Part shown: piece by piece, positions 41,754-52,975 of the stretch
Numbering within the stretch: position 1 is the first letter of the stretch
Layout: each line of letters begins with the position of its first letter
Assembly (NCBI GenBank): GCA_014905825.1
Contig: JACGCN010000016.1
Coordinates: 248,001 to 312,000, forward strand
From: Lyophyllum atratum
Taxonomy: Eukaryota; Basidiomycota; Agaricomycetes; Agaricales; Lyophyllaceae
DNA: 64,000 nucleotides
Direction: 5' to 3'
Made by a program: the position numbers and the translations under genes
The notes under the pieces: generated by a model
Told to the model about the DNA's origin: nothing
What the model saw: only the letters and a program-made list of their open reading frames with translations
The model's database searches: none

Positions 41754-43233
41754 GGGGGTTGGGAGTAAGAGGACCTAATGGCACGGGTGATGGGATTGAG
41801 CCTCATGGACCATGGTTGCTCCACGATGAGACTTTATCGGGAACAATCTCAACTCTATAATCAGTAGGAATGGAATACCAGAATTGCATCGCGTCGTCTT
41901 CGGAACAGCAGCGAAGGGATTATCAGGCTGAGTGTATCAGGGTCAGGACAGTTATAAAGATCTGGAGTCGCACGGTCAGTGACAGGCGATATTTGGGCAC
42001 CTGATGCAATACGGTATGTCCCGCAGTTGAAGAAATCCGGATGAAGCGCCGGGTGCGATATCGGAAATGAGCAGAATTCGCAGACAGACTGCATGTTCCT
42101 TAGACAGGTTAGCCGCATTTCTTTCAACAATTATACCATAGCCATTCATGGCACCAGACTAATTCTTGGGAAGGCGCCCAAAGGCGAGCAATCGGAAGTT
42201 TCGCAGGTCGACGCTTTGCTGTGATCACACGGACTTTCGTGATGTCGGCCTGATGTGAGATCCATTTGGGACGGATTTTGTATGATCATACAGTGACACA
42301 GAATCGAAACTTCTGTGATCGGCCCCCGATTGGCGGTGCACTTGTACATAGAACGTGTATAGCTGCTGAAGCGCAACTTAATGCGCCAGAAAAAGAAAAA
42401 CAGCAACCATTGCACGCCAGCACATAGGCAACGCATAGCAAAGCATCCGCTCGGAAAAGGTGGTTTGTGTGCCTGTTGTTCATGCCGGTCGTCATAACTT
42501 CTGATGGAGAGACCGTCATAGACGGGACGCGCCCACGTAACAAACGCGGATAGATCCCATCACGGATGTTCAGGTGGGGGCGTTGACCTGATTCGAGGGT
42601 ATCAAGCGTAAGCAAAGGGTAAGTAACGATGTGAATCCGCACCACATCCACGGCGGGGCTACGGATGGTCGAAAAAGCTATTGACCAATTAATGCATCGA
42701 CACTACGGAACATGAGATGGTCACAGTGTTATCGATAGTCCCATATCAGTTGTGCAAGAATGCGGATGCTGCGATGACCGAAGTATGATGCGTGGGTTGA
42801 CGGGTGAAAATACGAGATCGATGGACTCGAAAAGGCATAAGCCTCGAGAAAAAGCCTAACCAAACAACGCGACAGTTGAACAAGAATTCAAGCTCAAGAT
42901 TGTTTCAACAAGTGGCCATGCAACGATATCTGGACCACAGCCATGAACGGTCCCGCTCTCTACCTGGATTTGTTTTTCTGGCAAAGTCGCAAGAACCGCA
43001 TTAGAAGAAGGGATCTCATGGCTGAAATCCTCAGTTTTCGTTCTGCAACCTCGGCTGTTGAGCGCTTGAGCCGCGAGCGCCAGCTTCGTTGTTTAGCACA
43101 CTATCAGAAAAGTACTCGGGATTAAGGAATATTTGAAGAGGTGAGGCCTAGGCATGCTGCTTTGACTTACACATAACAACCGATTCGGCGGCAAAACACC
43201 ACACTGCCCGGCCGCGCACCTCTCCATCGCTTC
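41754..43233. other. Gene-poor stretch, no gene seen
   Basis: 1.5 kb. Open frames at 41861-42130 and 42286-42651 (minus) lack family features, and the plus-strand frames at 42804-43125 likewise. It precedes a transposase remnant, so it may include decayed transposon sequence. Confidence 0.4.
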
Positions 43234-43299
43234 ATGCCCGGCCCCTCTGTTGCTGCCCGCTCGCAAGGGCTCGTGTTCGCAAAACTTTCTGATATCAAT

Positions 43300-43755
43300 G
43301 TTGCTATGCGGCGCTCGACATCCATGTTAACAACTCCCTCCCAATCGCATTCATCATCAAGCCAGTCTGGTGCTCATTCTTCAGATCATCCACCGCATAT
43401 ACCGACATCTGAACAGGTAGCTCGTGAGCTCCTCGAGGATCAGCGAGCCTTCGACCAAGAATTGAAGCGTTACGAGGATGACGGGGTCGCTCCCGTGTCG
43501 GAACGTAAGTCTGATCTCACTCGGCATTGGAAGGTAAGTTTCTGATCGCTATTCTGAGGCCGGTACCAGTATTTAATTCTGAATCTGTAATCTCTTTCCA
43601 GCGACAGGAACACTTGTGTCCCCTCCTATTCCGTGTTGCGTGGATGTCCTCCCCGCACAGGCTTCCATGTGAACGGGTATCTTCATCTAGCAAGGAGACT
43701 TGCCGGCTCTCCCCAAAGCTCATGGAAGCCCTTCAAATGCTCAATGGCGGATGAT
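43300..43755 (+). pseudogene. hAT-family transposase, C-terminal remnant
   Basis: The end of the hAT dimerisation domain is readable but broken. SEQVARELLEDQRAFDQELK and RYEDDGVAPVSE, then RHWKRQEHLCPLLFRVA (about 43520-43640), then in a second frame VDVLPAQASM (about 43640-43668), and back in the first frame PCERVSSSSKET and LSPKLMEALQMLNG (about 43668-43752). Intact relatives read through RVAxDVLPxQASSVPCERVFSSSKET in one frame, so at least two frame changes and a small loss have occurred. The N-terminal transposase parts are not found upstream. No terminal inverted repeats located. Confidence 0.72.
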
Positions 43756-44139
43756 ACGAGTAGGAGAATTTGGCGAGCTTTTCCGAAGCTTCTCCTCGCC
43801 ATCTTGAGGTCCTGGACCAATCTCCTTTTGGGAACTGATATGTTGAGCACTATTTGTCCGACAGTTCGCGGGGCCTCGTCGATTCACTTCGTTCCCACTT
43901 CGTTTTCTAGGACTCACTTCGTTTCGATTCAATTCAATTGGCGGCAACACTAGTCCGACTCTCAAAGCCGGCCTACGATGGAAACGAAGTTCCCTGATTC
44001 GTCCGATTTCGCGCTACATGTATACCGGACACAGAATATCTGCGACAACACCTTGGACGATGCGCAGCTGGAACCTTGGTGTCCGCTCCACAATGGGCGA
44101 CACGATTGCACGCCCATATCCATTGCATATCCACGTGTT

Positions 44140-44624
44140 TCGCCACCACTCAACTATCCCTAGAAGTTCTCACCGAGGTCCTGCTGCGGCTAGGTATTCC
44201 TTCGTTCGACTCGCTTCGAGGCCTCAACTGCCGCGCAATGGAGCTCGTCAACTCGGTCCGCCAGTACATCACAATCATCGAGCATGGCCCTAACATCATC
44301 CGCGCCATTGTTAGCATCCAGGCGGACGCGTTTGACTGCGGCACACTGTACAGAACGCTTTGTACAAGCCGGTCTTTCACGTGCAACCGCCTTGGCGACC
44401 CATCTCTATCTTATAGACTGTCGCCGCGTCTGCTACTTCTGTTTCACCCGACGAGCAGAATACTTCCCCCTCACGAGTCGCGAAGCATCCAAATTCTTCC
44501 CCCCGCCCCCCGACGCAAGGCCCTAAAAGCTCTCGCAAACTCTTGGAGATGGCGAAACCTCCAAGCATCCTCAGCCTGCCTGGGCGGTACTGTAATGCTT
44601 GGGTTAAGAGGGGGGTCGGGGTAG
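44140..44624 (+). pseudogene. F-box-type protein gene, frameshifted
   Basis: Frame 1 reads LEVLTEVLLRLGIPSFDSLR (F-box-like), then ELVNSVRQYITIIEHGPNII and CGTLYRTLCTSRSFTCNRLGD up to about 44392. The next conserved block, HLYLIDCRRVCYFCFTRRAE with YFPLTSREASKFF, is in another frame (44392-44500), so one extra base breaks the gene. The first frame resumes at about 44517 with RKALKALANSWRW. The Cys pattern (LxTxxCxxC, then CxxVCxxCF) is typical of fungal F-box proteins. It could be two sequencing errors instead of decay. Confidence 0.6.
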
Positions 44625-44892
44625 TGGACGAACATTTTACGGGTGGAGATGATCGATTGATCACACATGCGCTACGTTTTTCAATCCGTTGTTCATATAA
44701 AATAATACTATCATACATGTATCATGGCACAAAGTTCGTCAGAACAAGACACTGCAAATACACATAGCAGGGTCGACATTCGTATGCGGAAAAATAGGAG
44801 GCTAAACTAGAAGTCAGGCTGCGGGGCTGCAAGAACTAAACAGCTGCCAGAACAGGCGCGCACGGGCCTCTACACTACTGGGGCTGAGCTCC

Positions 44893-45084
44893 CTAGCGCC
44901 GGTACATGGGGTCCGGAGTCCCTTGTTTCACCAGATGAGTTCTACAATAGTGTGTCGATTTCTGAAGCTGCGATTTCGTTGCTCGGACGCATTTTACGTT
45001 TGAACCAGTATGCTGAGCGCACTGAGTGAACGTCACTGGCCTGTTGCAACCGCAGGTGTATTCGCGAAAGTACTGAATGCACAT
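44893..45084 (-). CDS. Small cysteine-rich protein (63 aa), unknown function
   Basis: Uninterrupted ATG-to-stop frame. It starts MCIQYFREYTCGC and holds six cysteines plus THYCRTHLVKQGTPDPMYRR at the C-terminus. The start MCI...Y.CGC and the end resemble a widespread group of short fungal cysteine-rich proteins of unknown role, so I take it as probably real. No signal peptide. It could also be a relic, since it sits among pseudogenes. Confidence 0.45.
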   Translation of the reverse strand: MCIQYFREYTCGCNRPVTFTQCAQHTGSNVKCVRATKSQLQKSTHYCRTHLVKQGTPDPMYRR

Positions 45085-46382
45085 AGTGGGTCTCTAGGGC
45101 GTGGTGAGGAATGCATCTATACGTCGAACGGCGACAGAGCTTTACTCACTTAGTTTAAGATGTCGAGAGATAAAGTCGTGGTACGAAGCAGATATGTGGG
45201 GGTGCTGTTTCGCTGTCCGTTGCTGGTCTGGTGAAGATGCAATCTTCCCGACAGACTTATATACCTCCCAGCCTCGTGCTCTGAACATGTTTCCACGCGA
45301 AATGCGAGTCATTTTGAACCATGCGGGGGATATACTACTACTACACTGATATCAAATCTGCAGCAAAGCAGCTACATAATGATGTCCTGCTGTGCAGCGT
45401 GCCACTTCTGAAATTCTTAACGCCATTTGCATCAAGCGAATGAATACGGATGCGGTCAACTCTGTCAATGCCTTAATCTATAGCAGTCGGTGGAAGCCAA
45501 AAGCTACGGGTTATTACAGACTACGGGTTATAATAACTTTATATGTCCTGTGCCCCCGTCTCCTTGTGCGGGACTTGCGCGCAAGCTTCTTCCTGCAAGT
45601 CGAAACCTCTCTGCCGCGTTTTCGGGCGCCCGGCGCACTACCCTAATCCCCTACTCCCGATCCGTGAGCTTCTGGGTCAGAGGGCCACGATTGCGCTGTT
45701 TGCCAAGTACGTGTTTGATATCTTAGAGATCTTCTATGCAGCGCCCATGTTGTGTATGGTGAGGTATGACTCGTAGTTGCTGTATCCGCATGCATGCTCT
45801 TAAGGGTATATGTACATTCTCGGTTGAGGCAGTCCTAGAAGACGGGGAGTTAGAGGGAGTTATGTCCGGGATACAGGGAACTGGTGCTGGGATCCCACCG
45901 GGTTTTACCCGTGCTATCCTGCCGCGAGGGCCGGGGACTACTTTTGACTTGATTTGACTCAAATCAAGTCAAAAGTAGTCCGTGGGTCCAGGGTATAAAT
46001 GGTGTAGTGATATATCACTGCACAGCCGCGTACTTCTTAACGTCATGTGTACAACTTGAAGATCCCTAGCGTCTATGCATAATGCTCAGAATTCTCCATT
46101 CTGAGAGTTTCTGCCGGCTAAGGCACAGCATCGTGATGCCTTGAGGCCACTATCGTAATTTATCGTCTCACGGCTTCTGTCTCTCTCTTTCCAAGATCCA
46201 GCGAAGCTTCAAGTTTCGACTCCCAGTACCAAACAGCTCTTGACCTATCGCACCGGGAAAGTCCATTACCATCGTCTCGAGGAGTCAAGCTATACAGCTA
46301 TATTTTGCATCTAGAGCACTCTCTTGGCCGACCACGTAGTCGTCTCGCTCTCTTGTCATCTCCTTCGGCACCCCTTTACACC
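45085..46382. other. Gene-poor stretch with a perfect hairpin
   Basis: No gene supported. Contains a repeated word (CTACGGGTTAT at about 45505 and 45521) and the 21-bp inverted repeat at 45935-45981. The last 350 bp are the promoter and leader of the next gene. Confidence 0.45.
45935..45981. repeat. Perfect 21-bp inverted repeat with 5-bp loop
   Basis: The arm 45935-45955 (starting GGACTACTTTTGACTTG) is the exact reverse complement of 45961-45981; the spacer GACTC is 45956-45960. A strong hairpin, possibly a miniature transposon end or fused terminal repeats. Confidence 0.9.
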
Positions 46383-47228
46383 ATGAGCGTTTCCAAATCA
46401 AAAAACGCCAACGTCCAGCTCCTCGCGTGTGAGGTTGTGCCGCAGGACGCGATCATCCCAGATGACAGCGAATACCGCTTCCTCGTCGACGGGAGCTACA
46501 TCAAATACGTGAGCGTAGCGCCAGGAACGCTTTCCGGGGAGGAGATTTTTGACTGGACATTCGGTCCCATCCTACTCAGCAAGCACCTCCCACCTTTTCC
46601 ATCCGGAGATTGGAACAAAGGACATGTGGCCAAGGATCCCGAAACAGGAGAAGCTGCCTTCGTCAAGACAGAGACAGTGTCCCTTGCCGGGGTGGAAAAC
46701 CTCTGGCATGAAGTGAAGCTTAACGAGCTGGATTTCGGCGCACGCGAACTCGTCACGGACCGAGTTCACATTTCAAAACACCCCGAGCTTAATGACGGGA
46801 AGCCCGTTCTTATCAAACTCGCCGATTGGCCTTGGGAAATCGGTGACATGAACACGGAGACGACTGCCTATGAAAGCATCCGCGACACAGGTATCGGCCC
46901 CAAGTTTCTCGGCCATCTTACCGAGGGGAAAGATGGGCGCGTGGTTGGATTCGTTGCTGAGTGGGTACCAGATGCGAGGGCCGCGGGGCCAGGAGACCTC
47001 GAGGGCTGCAGGAAGGCCTTGGGGCGATTGCATGAGCTTGGGATCAAGCTTGGCGACACCAATAAACACAACTTTCTTGTGCGGGAAGGGCATGACGTGG
47101 TTTTAGTGGACTTTGAGTCCGCGAAGAAGTGTTCGGCCCAGGAGCTTGAAGACGAGATGAACGCCCTCCAGAAATGCCTGGAGGACCCAAGTTTCCGGGG
47201 CGGTGTTGAAGTACTAAATTGTGATTGA
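46383..47228 (+). CDS. Protein-kinase-fold protein of the fungal APH/lipopolysaccharide-kinase-like type
   Basis: Single exon, 281 residues from the ATG at 46383 (context CACC-ATG; an in-frame ATG at 46305 would add 26 residues of low quality). N-terminal beta region, then LIKLADWPWEIGDMNTETTA (helix C-like acidic motif), YESIRDTGIGPKFLGHL, VVGFVAEWVPDARAAGP, ALGRLHELGIKLGDTNKHNF (catalytic loop) and VVLVDFESAKK (metal-binding Asp). Relatives have HGDxNxxN in the loop; here the first His is Leu, but the Asp and Asn are kept. The family is common in fungal genomes with unknown substrates. C-terminus FRGGVEVLNCD. Confidence 0.8.
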   Translation: MSVSKSKNANVQLLACEVVPQDAIIPDDSEYRFLVDGSYIKYVSVAPGTLSGEEIFDWTFGPILLSKHLPPFPSGDWNKGHVAKDPETGEAAFVKTETVSLAGVENLWHEVKLNELDFGARELVTDRVHISKHPELNDGKPVLIKLADWPWEIGDMNTETTAYESIRDTGIGPKFLGHLTEGKDGRVVGFVAEWVPDARAAGPGDLEGCRKALGRLHELGIKLGDTNKHNFLVREGHDVVLVDFESAKKCSAQELEDEMNALQKCLEDPSFRGGVEVLNCD

Positions 47229-47855
47229 TACATATTAGAATGTACTGACGACGCATGGAAATCAGCGTTCCATGCAAGTAGATTATCTCTGTATCACCAG
47301 GCTTTGCAATTATTTTAAGATCCAACCAGATGCATCCATGAGGCCATCTGTACTCCTCCTATGTTTGGTGTCTCTCTAGGTTTTTGTGTGTCGATGATGG
47401 TCTCACCTAGGATCAACGGACGCCTCACAGGACGCAGTGATAATCGAATCTTGGTGGATTTTCCGTGTCATCCTCAAGAACGGGGACATACGACATTCTG
47501 CTGCGGGAAAGACGAATGTAGGGGTGGCTGTAAAGGGTTAGCGGCGAATCAGAGAATGCGAGAGAAGCGGACGCTTGACTTTAGTCATCCGTTGCAGAAG
47601 AAAAAGCCATACTGCCCTTGGAAGTTGAGAATGGGCATGACCAGCACCTTGCAATGGAATTTATTCTAGCAGTTTTTGTGAGAATGGGCGAGTTATCAAG
47701 CAAGAGTGCGACCAGTTAACGACAACGTCCTCTACCCCGACGATACTGTACGCCGTCACACTTGGACTATGGATCGCTTGACGTTCTTTCTTGGGTTCCT
47801 AGTCAACATCATCCGAAGTAATATATACATAATAAACAATTGCTCCAACCAGGGT
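47229..47855. other. Convergent intergenic region, no gene supported
   Basis: A 102-codon frame at 47361-47669 has a Cys cluster (FCCGKDECRGGC) but no relatives I recognise and no support for expression; I leave it uncalled. Otherwise 3' UTR sequence. Confidence 0.4.
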
Positions 47856-49278
47856 CTACCAGCTGGTAATGTCCACCTCGGCCTCCCCAAAGACACTCGT
47901 CTTCTTCACCTCAAAATCACCTTCCACCGGTTCCTCAACTTCCCTCTCATACAGGTCCGGGAACTCCCTCCTCAAGAACTTCATGATATGGGTATTTATT
48001 TGCTCGAATTCAAGCAAAAAGCCGTCATGTCCATCCGGCGATGGTATGACCACGAGTTCTGCATCGGGTATATGAGCCGCCAGCTCCCGCTGCTCCGTCG
48101 TCGTAAACAGGCCGTCAGTCGCGATGCTGATGACCAGGGCACGGGGTGGTAGCGTAGCGAGTACCTTCGCTAACGCAAGCGACTCCTCTCCGTCACCCGA
48201 GGCTCGTCCACGCGCGACGTCGTGCGTGTCCATTTTCCGCGTGATGTGTATATAGCAATTCGCGTCAAAGCGCGCGGTGAACTTGTCTCCTTGGTACCGG
48301 AGGTACGACTGGGCAGAGAAAATTTGCGGGCGAGGCTGCGACTCCCCATTCGGCGAGAACGGTCTAAGCGGTACTGGGCCTGGCGTCCGCGGCCGCGCAT
48401 TCCGATGTCCGTCGTTGTGGAACGCCAGTGCCTCGCCTCCATGCCCGTGTTCTGGTTCCGGAGACGCCTTCTTCCTGCTGTCCAGCTGTGGCTTGCGCCC
48501 AAAGCGGCTTTCGAAAGAGTCACGGGAGCGGTAGGTCAAGAGTGCACTCATCCTGGCGGCTGCCAGCCCTGAGGCAGGTTGCGTGGCGTAGAACCCATCC
48601 TGATAGATAGGATCGCTGTAAATGCTCTGCCGCTGTGCTTCTCCCCAGCTGATGCACCACGCAGAGTGTCGGGCGGATGTCGCGAGAGGGATGACATGGC
48701 GGACGAATCCTGGTGGGCTGCAGAGCGGCCATTCTAGGACAGCCATGCCGCCCATGGATCCACCAATGGCGACTGCCACCGATTTAACCCCAATGTGATC
48801 CAGCACGAGTTTATGGATCCTGCATATGAAGTTTTAGATACAAGGATAGACTTTTGGCATGGATTACGCACCGAACATCGTCTCTGATAGTCGTTGGCGG
48901 GAATTCGGGTCCATAAGGCTTTCCGGTATCAGGATCCAGCGTTATCGGTGAGCCAGAACCGTACGGCGATCCAAGGACGTTCGCACAGAAAATGAAGAAT
49001 CGGTTAGGATCGAATGCCTTTCCTCGTCCTATTAGCGGTCCCCACCTTTGGAATGTTTAGCTTGAGCAATTATGATCGAAAGTGGGGTCAACTCACCAAT
49101 CCTCCACATCTGCACTTCCCGTGAAAGCATGACAGATGATCATAGCATTGTCACCCCTCTCGTTTAACGACCCCCACGTCTTATAGGCCACTGGGACGCT
49201 TTTGAGCTCTGCGCCGCATTCCAATGTGAACGAGGGCACGATATAAATCGATTGGTCGATGAGTGCTGTCAATGACAT
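47856..49278 (-). CDS. met2: Homoserine O-acetyltransferase
   Basis: Transfers acetyl from acetyl-CoA to homoserine, the first committed step of methionine synthesis by sulfhydrylation. ATG at 49278 ([20 protein letters not shown]). Family motifs: [72 protein letters not shown], the nucleophile elbow GGSMGGM (about 48755), [20 protein letters not shown], then [20 protein letters not shown], the catalytic Asp in ATDGLFTT (about 48110) and the catalytic His in [12 protein letters not shown] (about 48030). Three exons, introns about 49095-49051 and 48870-48822. Between about 48350 and 48510 a Pro/His/Gly-rich insertion interrupts the lid region, as in other fungal enzymes. Stop at 47856. Complete and probably functional. 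Confidence 0.95.
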
Positions 49279-49891
49279 GCTGTCCACACAACGTTATCCT
49301 CCAAGTGCAGATCGACGGTGCGGCTGACGGCCTTTATAGGCCTGTGGACCTCTCGTATGGTACGACTTCCTGTAGAATAGGATCGGCGCTGATAGATAGT
49401 GGAGACATACTTTTAGTTTCGTGACTCGGAAAATATTTTGCTTAGAGATAAGATTAGATTACACATCCTGCCAATCTGAAGATCTCGGACCGTAAATACG
49501 GTAAAACCGTTCCATCTGCAAATTGGGAGTCCCAAACTCACTCTTACTACACGTTAACTGACTATATACTTTCTATCAGTTGGATGCGGAGAGCGACGCA
49601 TATACAGAAGATGAAGTACCCTAATTCTGGCTGCCAGATTGAAAGCCACTCCAACCAATTTCTTCGACCACCTGGTTGAAGCCGGGGTGCATCAATTTTC
49701 AGAAAGGCAAATTGTGCTGTAGAACCCAGCTAGCAGCAAGATCCAATCTCAGGCAGTGCATTTGCAAAGTATATTCCGAGTCCTATATACATATGATACA
49801 GTCCCATTTTCTGCGACGACACATTCAGCGTCAACGTCACACCAAGGCCCGCAACTCACAATCATATTCATATCAAAACGGCGCACCGCTT
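49279..49891. other. Intergenic region, no gene seen
   Basis: Promoter side of met2 and 3' side of the E2 gene. No coding pattern. Confidence 0.5.
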
Positions 49892-51648
49892 CTAAAGCCC
49901 CTCCCCAACAAGCCTCTCCGGCGCCTCCACATACCCCCTCCAACACTCCACAAACGCCGCCAACTCCGCCCCCTCCACAACCCTATGATCCGCACTCCAG
50001 CTCACCCCCATCTTCAACCTCCTCTCCCCCCCCTCCCTCCCCTTCCCATCCACGTCCCACACCCACTTCGCCCTCCCCAGCGCCACGATCGCCACCCCCC
50101 CGCCCGGCACCAGCACCGGGCTCGCCCACTCACCCTTACCTACCGATCCGACGTTCGATACGGTCAGGGTCCCGCCCCGTTTCGGCATCTCCAAAGGCGT
50201 GAGTGCGCTGGGGATCTGCCGGCCGAGGTGGGAGAGGTGGGAGAGGCGGGAGGCGAGCGTGTAGATGGAGGAGGTGTCGATGGAGGCGAGGGTGGGGGAG
50301 TAGAGGCCGGTGGGGGTGGAGAGGGCTATGCTGATGTCTGCGTGGGGGCGGATTGTTAGGGTCGGTTTGCCTCCTGGGGTAGAGGAGGAGGAGGACGGCG
50401 GGGTGATGGACGCGCGGAGGAGGGGCCACTCGAGCATGGCTTTGGAGAGCATCTTTAGCAGTACGGGGAGGTAGGTGAGTTTCGCGTATTGTTGTGACTC
50501 TAGCACTTGCGCCGGGGAGGGAGCGGGGTATATTGCGGAGGGGTTGGCGGAGAGGAAGGAAAGCCGTGGGGGTGCGGGGAGGAAGTGCGGGGGTATGTGC
50601 GCGTTGAGTGTCGGCAGGAGGTTATGTATGGCTGTGATATCGAGTGTGGTGGAGTATCTAGTGCGTTAAGACGCGTCAGTTACGAGTTATGAGCGGCATA
50701 TAGGAGAGGGAATAAAGACGTACCCAAAATGGGGTATTTCAAGGCTCTGCAGGAGGAGTAGCAGAAATCATCAGCAACGGAATTACACATGGTCAGGGAA
50801 AGATGATAAGAACCTTGGTCATAGCTTTCCACATATTATACCTCGTCCTCCCCAACTCCACAACCACTTCCTCACCCGTCTCCGCAGCTGTTTTCGCCTG
50901 GGCCGACGTCGAGGTCGAAGGCTTCGCCAGATACGCCTCAACATCGCGTTTCTCGATTCGCCCGCCCTTGCCCGACCCAGGCATAAGCTGTGCGAGATCC
51001 ACCTGGCTCTGACGCGCGAAGTGTCGCACCGAAGGCGGGGCGAGGACGTGTTCTCCTGACCCGCCCTGTCCCGGCATTGGTGATATGAAGTTCGGGTCTA
51101 GGGGGTGCAGCCTCCGCGGCTGCTCAGCTTTCGTTTCCGCCTCTGGTTCTGGTTCCGTTTCCCTGGGACTTGCAGGTTCTGGGGCGGGCGTAGATGGTGG
51201 AGTGTCCACAGGCTCCACAGCAGCAGGATCAGCGCCCTCCACGGCCTCCTCATCCACCTCAATCAAACACAGCCCAGATCCCACTTTCGCCACCTCCCCC
51301 TCTTGCACGAGCAGCTCCTTAACAATGCCATCGAACGGGCTCGTGATCTCGACGCTGGCTTTGTCGCTTTGCACTTCGCAGAGGGGGTCGAAGGCTTGGA
51401 TTTTGGCTAGGGGCTGCACTGACCTGCGGGGGGAAATCGTTAGTCGCGAGTCGTTGGAGTAGGGGTGAAATTTAGTTCCGGCCGGACCATTTTATGACCT
51501 CGCACTCCGTGATACCCTCCCCAATGTCTGCGAGCTTAAATTTCTGGATCACCTTCTTAGGCGCCCACGGTATGGCTGTGGTGTGGAAGTATGAAAGGAC
51601 GGAGGGGCGGCCCAGGAGTCGGCGGAGGGGACGCGCCAGGACGACCAT
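49892..51648 (-). CDS. Branched-chain alpha-keto acid dehydrogenase E2 (dihydrolipoyl transacylase)
   Basis: Core of the mitochondrial complex that oxidises keto acids from Val, Leu and Ile. ATG at 51648; the first about 30 residues (MVVLARPLRRLLGRPSVLSY) are Arg-rich, as in a mitochondrial presequence. The lipoyl domain starts KLADIGEGITECEVIKW and has the lipoyl-lysine in VQSDKASVEITSPF (about 51360). A Pro/Glu/Ala-rich linker follows, then the E1/E3-binding domain (APPSVRHFARQSQVDL, GRIEKRDVEAYL), then after an intron the acyltransferase domain (IPHFGYSTTLDITAIHNLLP, YLPVLLKMLSKAML, GTLTVSNVGSVG) and the active-site block SADHRVVEGAELAAF, stop at 49892. Most E2 enzymes have DHRxxDG; here Glu stands where Asp is usual. 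Four to five exons. Confidence 0.92.
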
Positions 51649-51880
51649 GATGATGGTGGTTGGTGGTGTGGGGAAAGGAAAGGGAACCAGCGCTTAGGGT
51701 TAGGTTCTAGGCGGCCCTGCGCTTTTGTACGGGTTAGATGGAAGATCCGGACTCAGATGTCATTTCAATATATGCGACAATATATGCGACGCGTATGACT
51801 CGGAAGTAAGTACTACGGGGCGGATCATATATAGGGTATGTAGGATTCGGAAGGGAGAAAAGGAACCACGAAGGGCGGGA

Positions 51881-52975
51881 TCATGCGCTGAAATTGTACT
51901 TCTTCCTAGCCCGCCACTCCACAAACGACGGCCAGAGCCAATATAGGATATGCGCAGGCCTCATCAACCTTGGCATGAACACCGTCTTTTCATAAGTATC
52001 CACAGCCTCGATGCACCTCTGCGCGACGTCTTCCCTCTTAAGCCCATTTTTATTCGGGTCCGCCTCGCGGACGGGTCCCTTGTCCACTGCAGAGGCGCGG
52101 AAGTCGCCCTCGACGGTGGAGGGCATGAAGAACGTGAAGTTAACGCTCGGGTGCTCGATGGAAAGGGCTTGGTAGAGGACGAGAGAGGCGGCTTTGGTGG
52201 AGGCGTAGATCGTGCGTGTCGGGGCGGGGATGAGGGCAGCGAGGGAGGAGACGAGGAGTATTGAGGGTGCGTCGGAGGTTGCGGTGAGGAGCGGAATCTG
52301 GATACGAGGTTTAGTATTGATTCACCAAAATTATGGACCGGCGTACGAAAGTGATGGCGGCCACGAGAGGGCCGACGTAGTTGCCTCGTGTCGCTGCTGC
52401 GGCGACATCTACTGCTTGGTGGATTCCTACCCTGGTGGCTTTTGCAGGCATAAACTTCGATCCCTTACTATGCGATTCCACGCCAGCCACCGCCATCAGG
52501 GGCTGCAACGCCGATACCCCAGCCGCAACGATGACAGTATCAACGCCTTGCCACTCTGTCATCCGAATCAGTACCACAAGTATACGCGGAGATAGAGAGG
52601 CAATAACTACACACCAGTTTCCAGCGTGGTACGAAGCCGCACCATATCATCGACGTCCGCAAAGTCGCCAGTGACGCCCATAATTCTCGTAGCGCCATAT
52701 CCCGAGCTCAGCGCCCCCCTCTCGCGGCACTCCTTCGCCACCTCCTCGATCTTTTCCTGTCTCCGTCCTACCACACATACCCTTGCCCCCCGCTCAGCGT
52801 ATAGATGCGCGATACTGCGCCCGATCCCGCTGGACGCGCCGAGGATGAGCACGCGCTCGTCGATCTTGGGGACTTTGATTACACGCCTTGAGCGCAGCCA
52901 GACCCGACGGATTGTTATGAGGACGGGTATAATGGCGAGGATGGCGAGGCCTTGGCGGCTAATTCCTGAGTTCAT
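51881..52975 (-). CDS. Membrane-anchored short-chain dehydrogenase/reductase
   Basis: NAD(P)-dependent oxidoreductase with a Rossmann fold. ATG at 52975; a hydrophobic anchor (QGLAILAIIPVLITI) is followed by a basic stretch, then VLILGASSGIGRSIAHLYAE (cofactor loop), VCVVGRRQEKIEEVAKECRE, DTVIVAAGVSALQPL, ILLVSSLAALIPAP with the catalytic Ser, and YASTKAASLVLYQAL with the YxxxK pair (about 52185). C-terminus WLWPSFVEWRARKKYNFSA is hydrophobic then basic, perhaps a second membrane contact. Three exons, introns about 52605-52560 and 52333-52300. An 11beta-HSD/ketoreductase-like orientation in the ER is plausible; the substrate is unknown. The tail lies 232 bp from the E2 start. Confidence 0.88.

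Noticed and set aside
47361..47669. 102-codon frame with a cysteine cluster
   Set aside because: No relatives recognised and it lies in convergent 3' UTR space.
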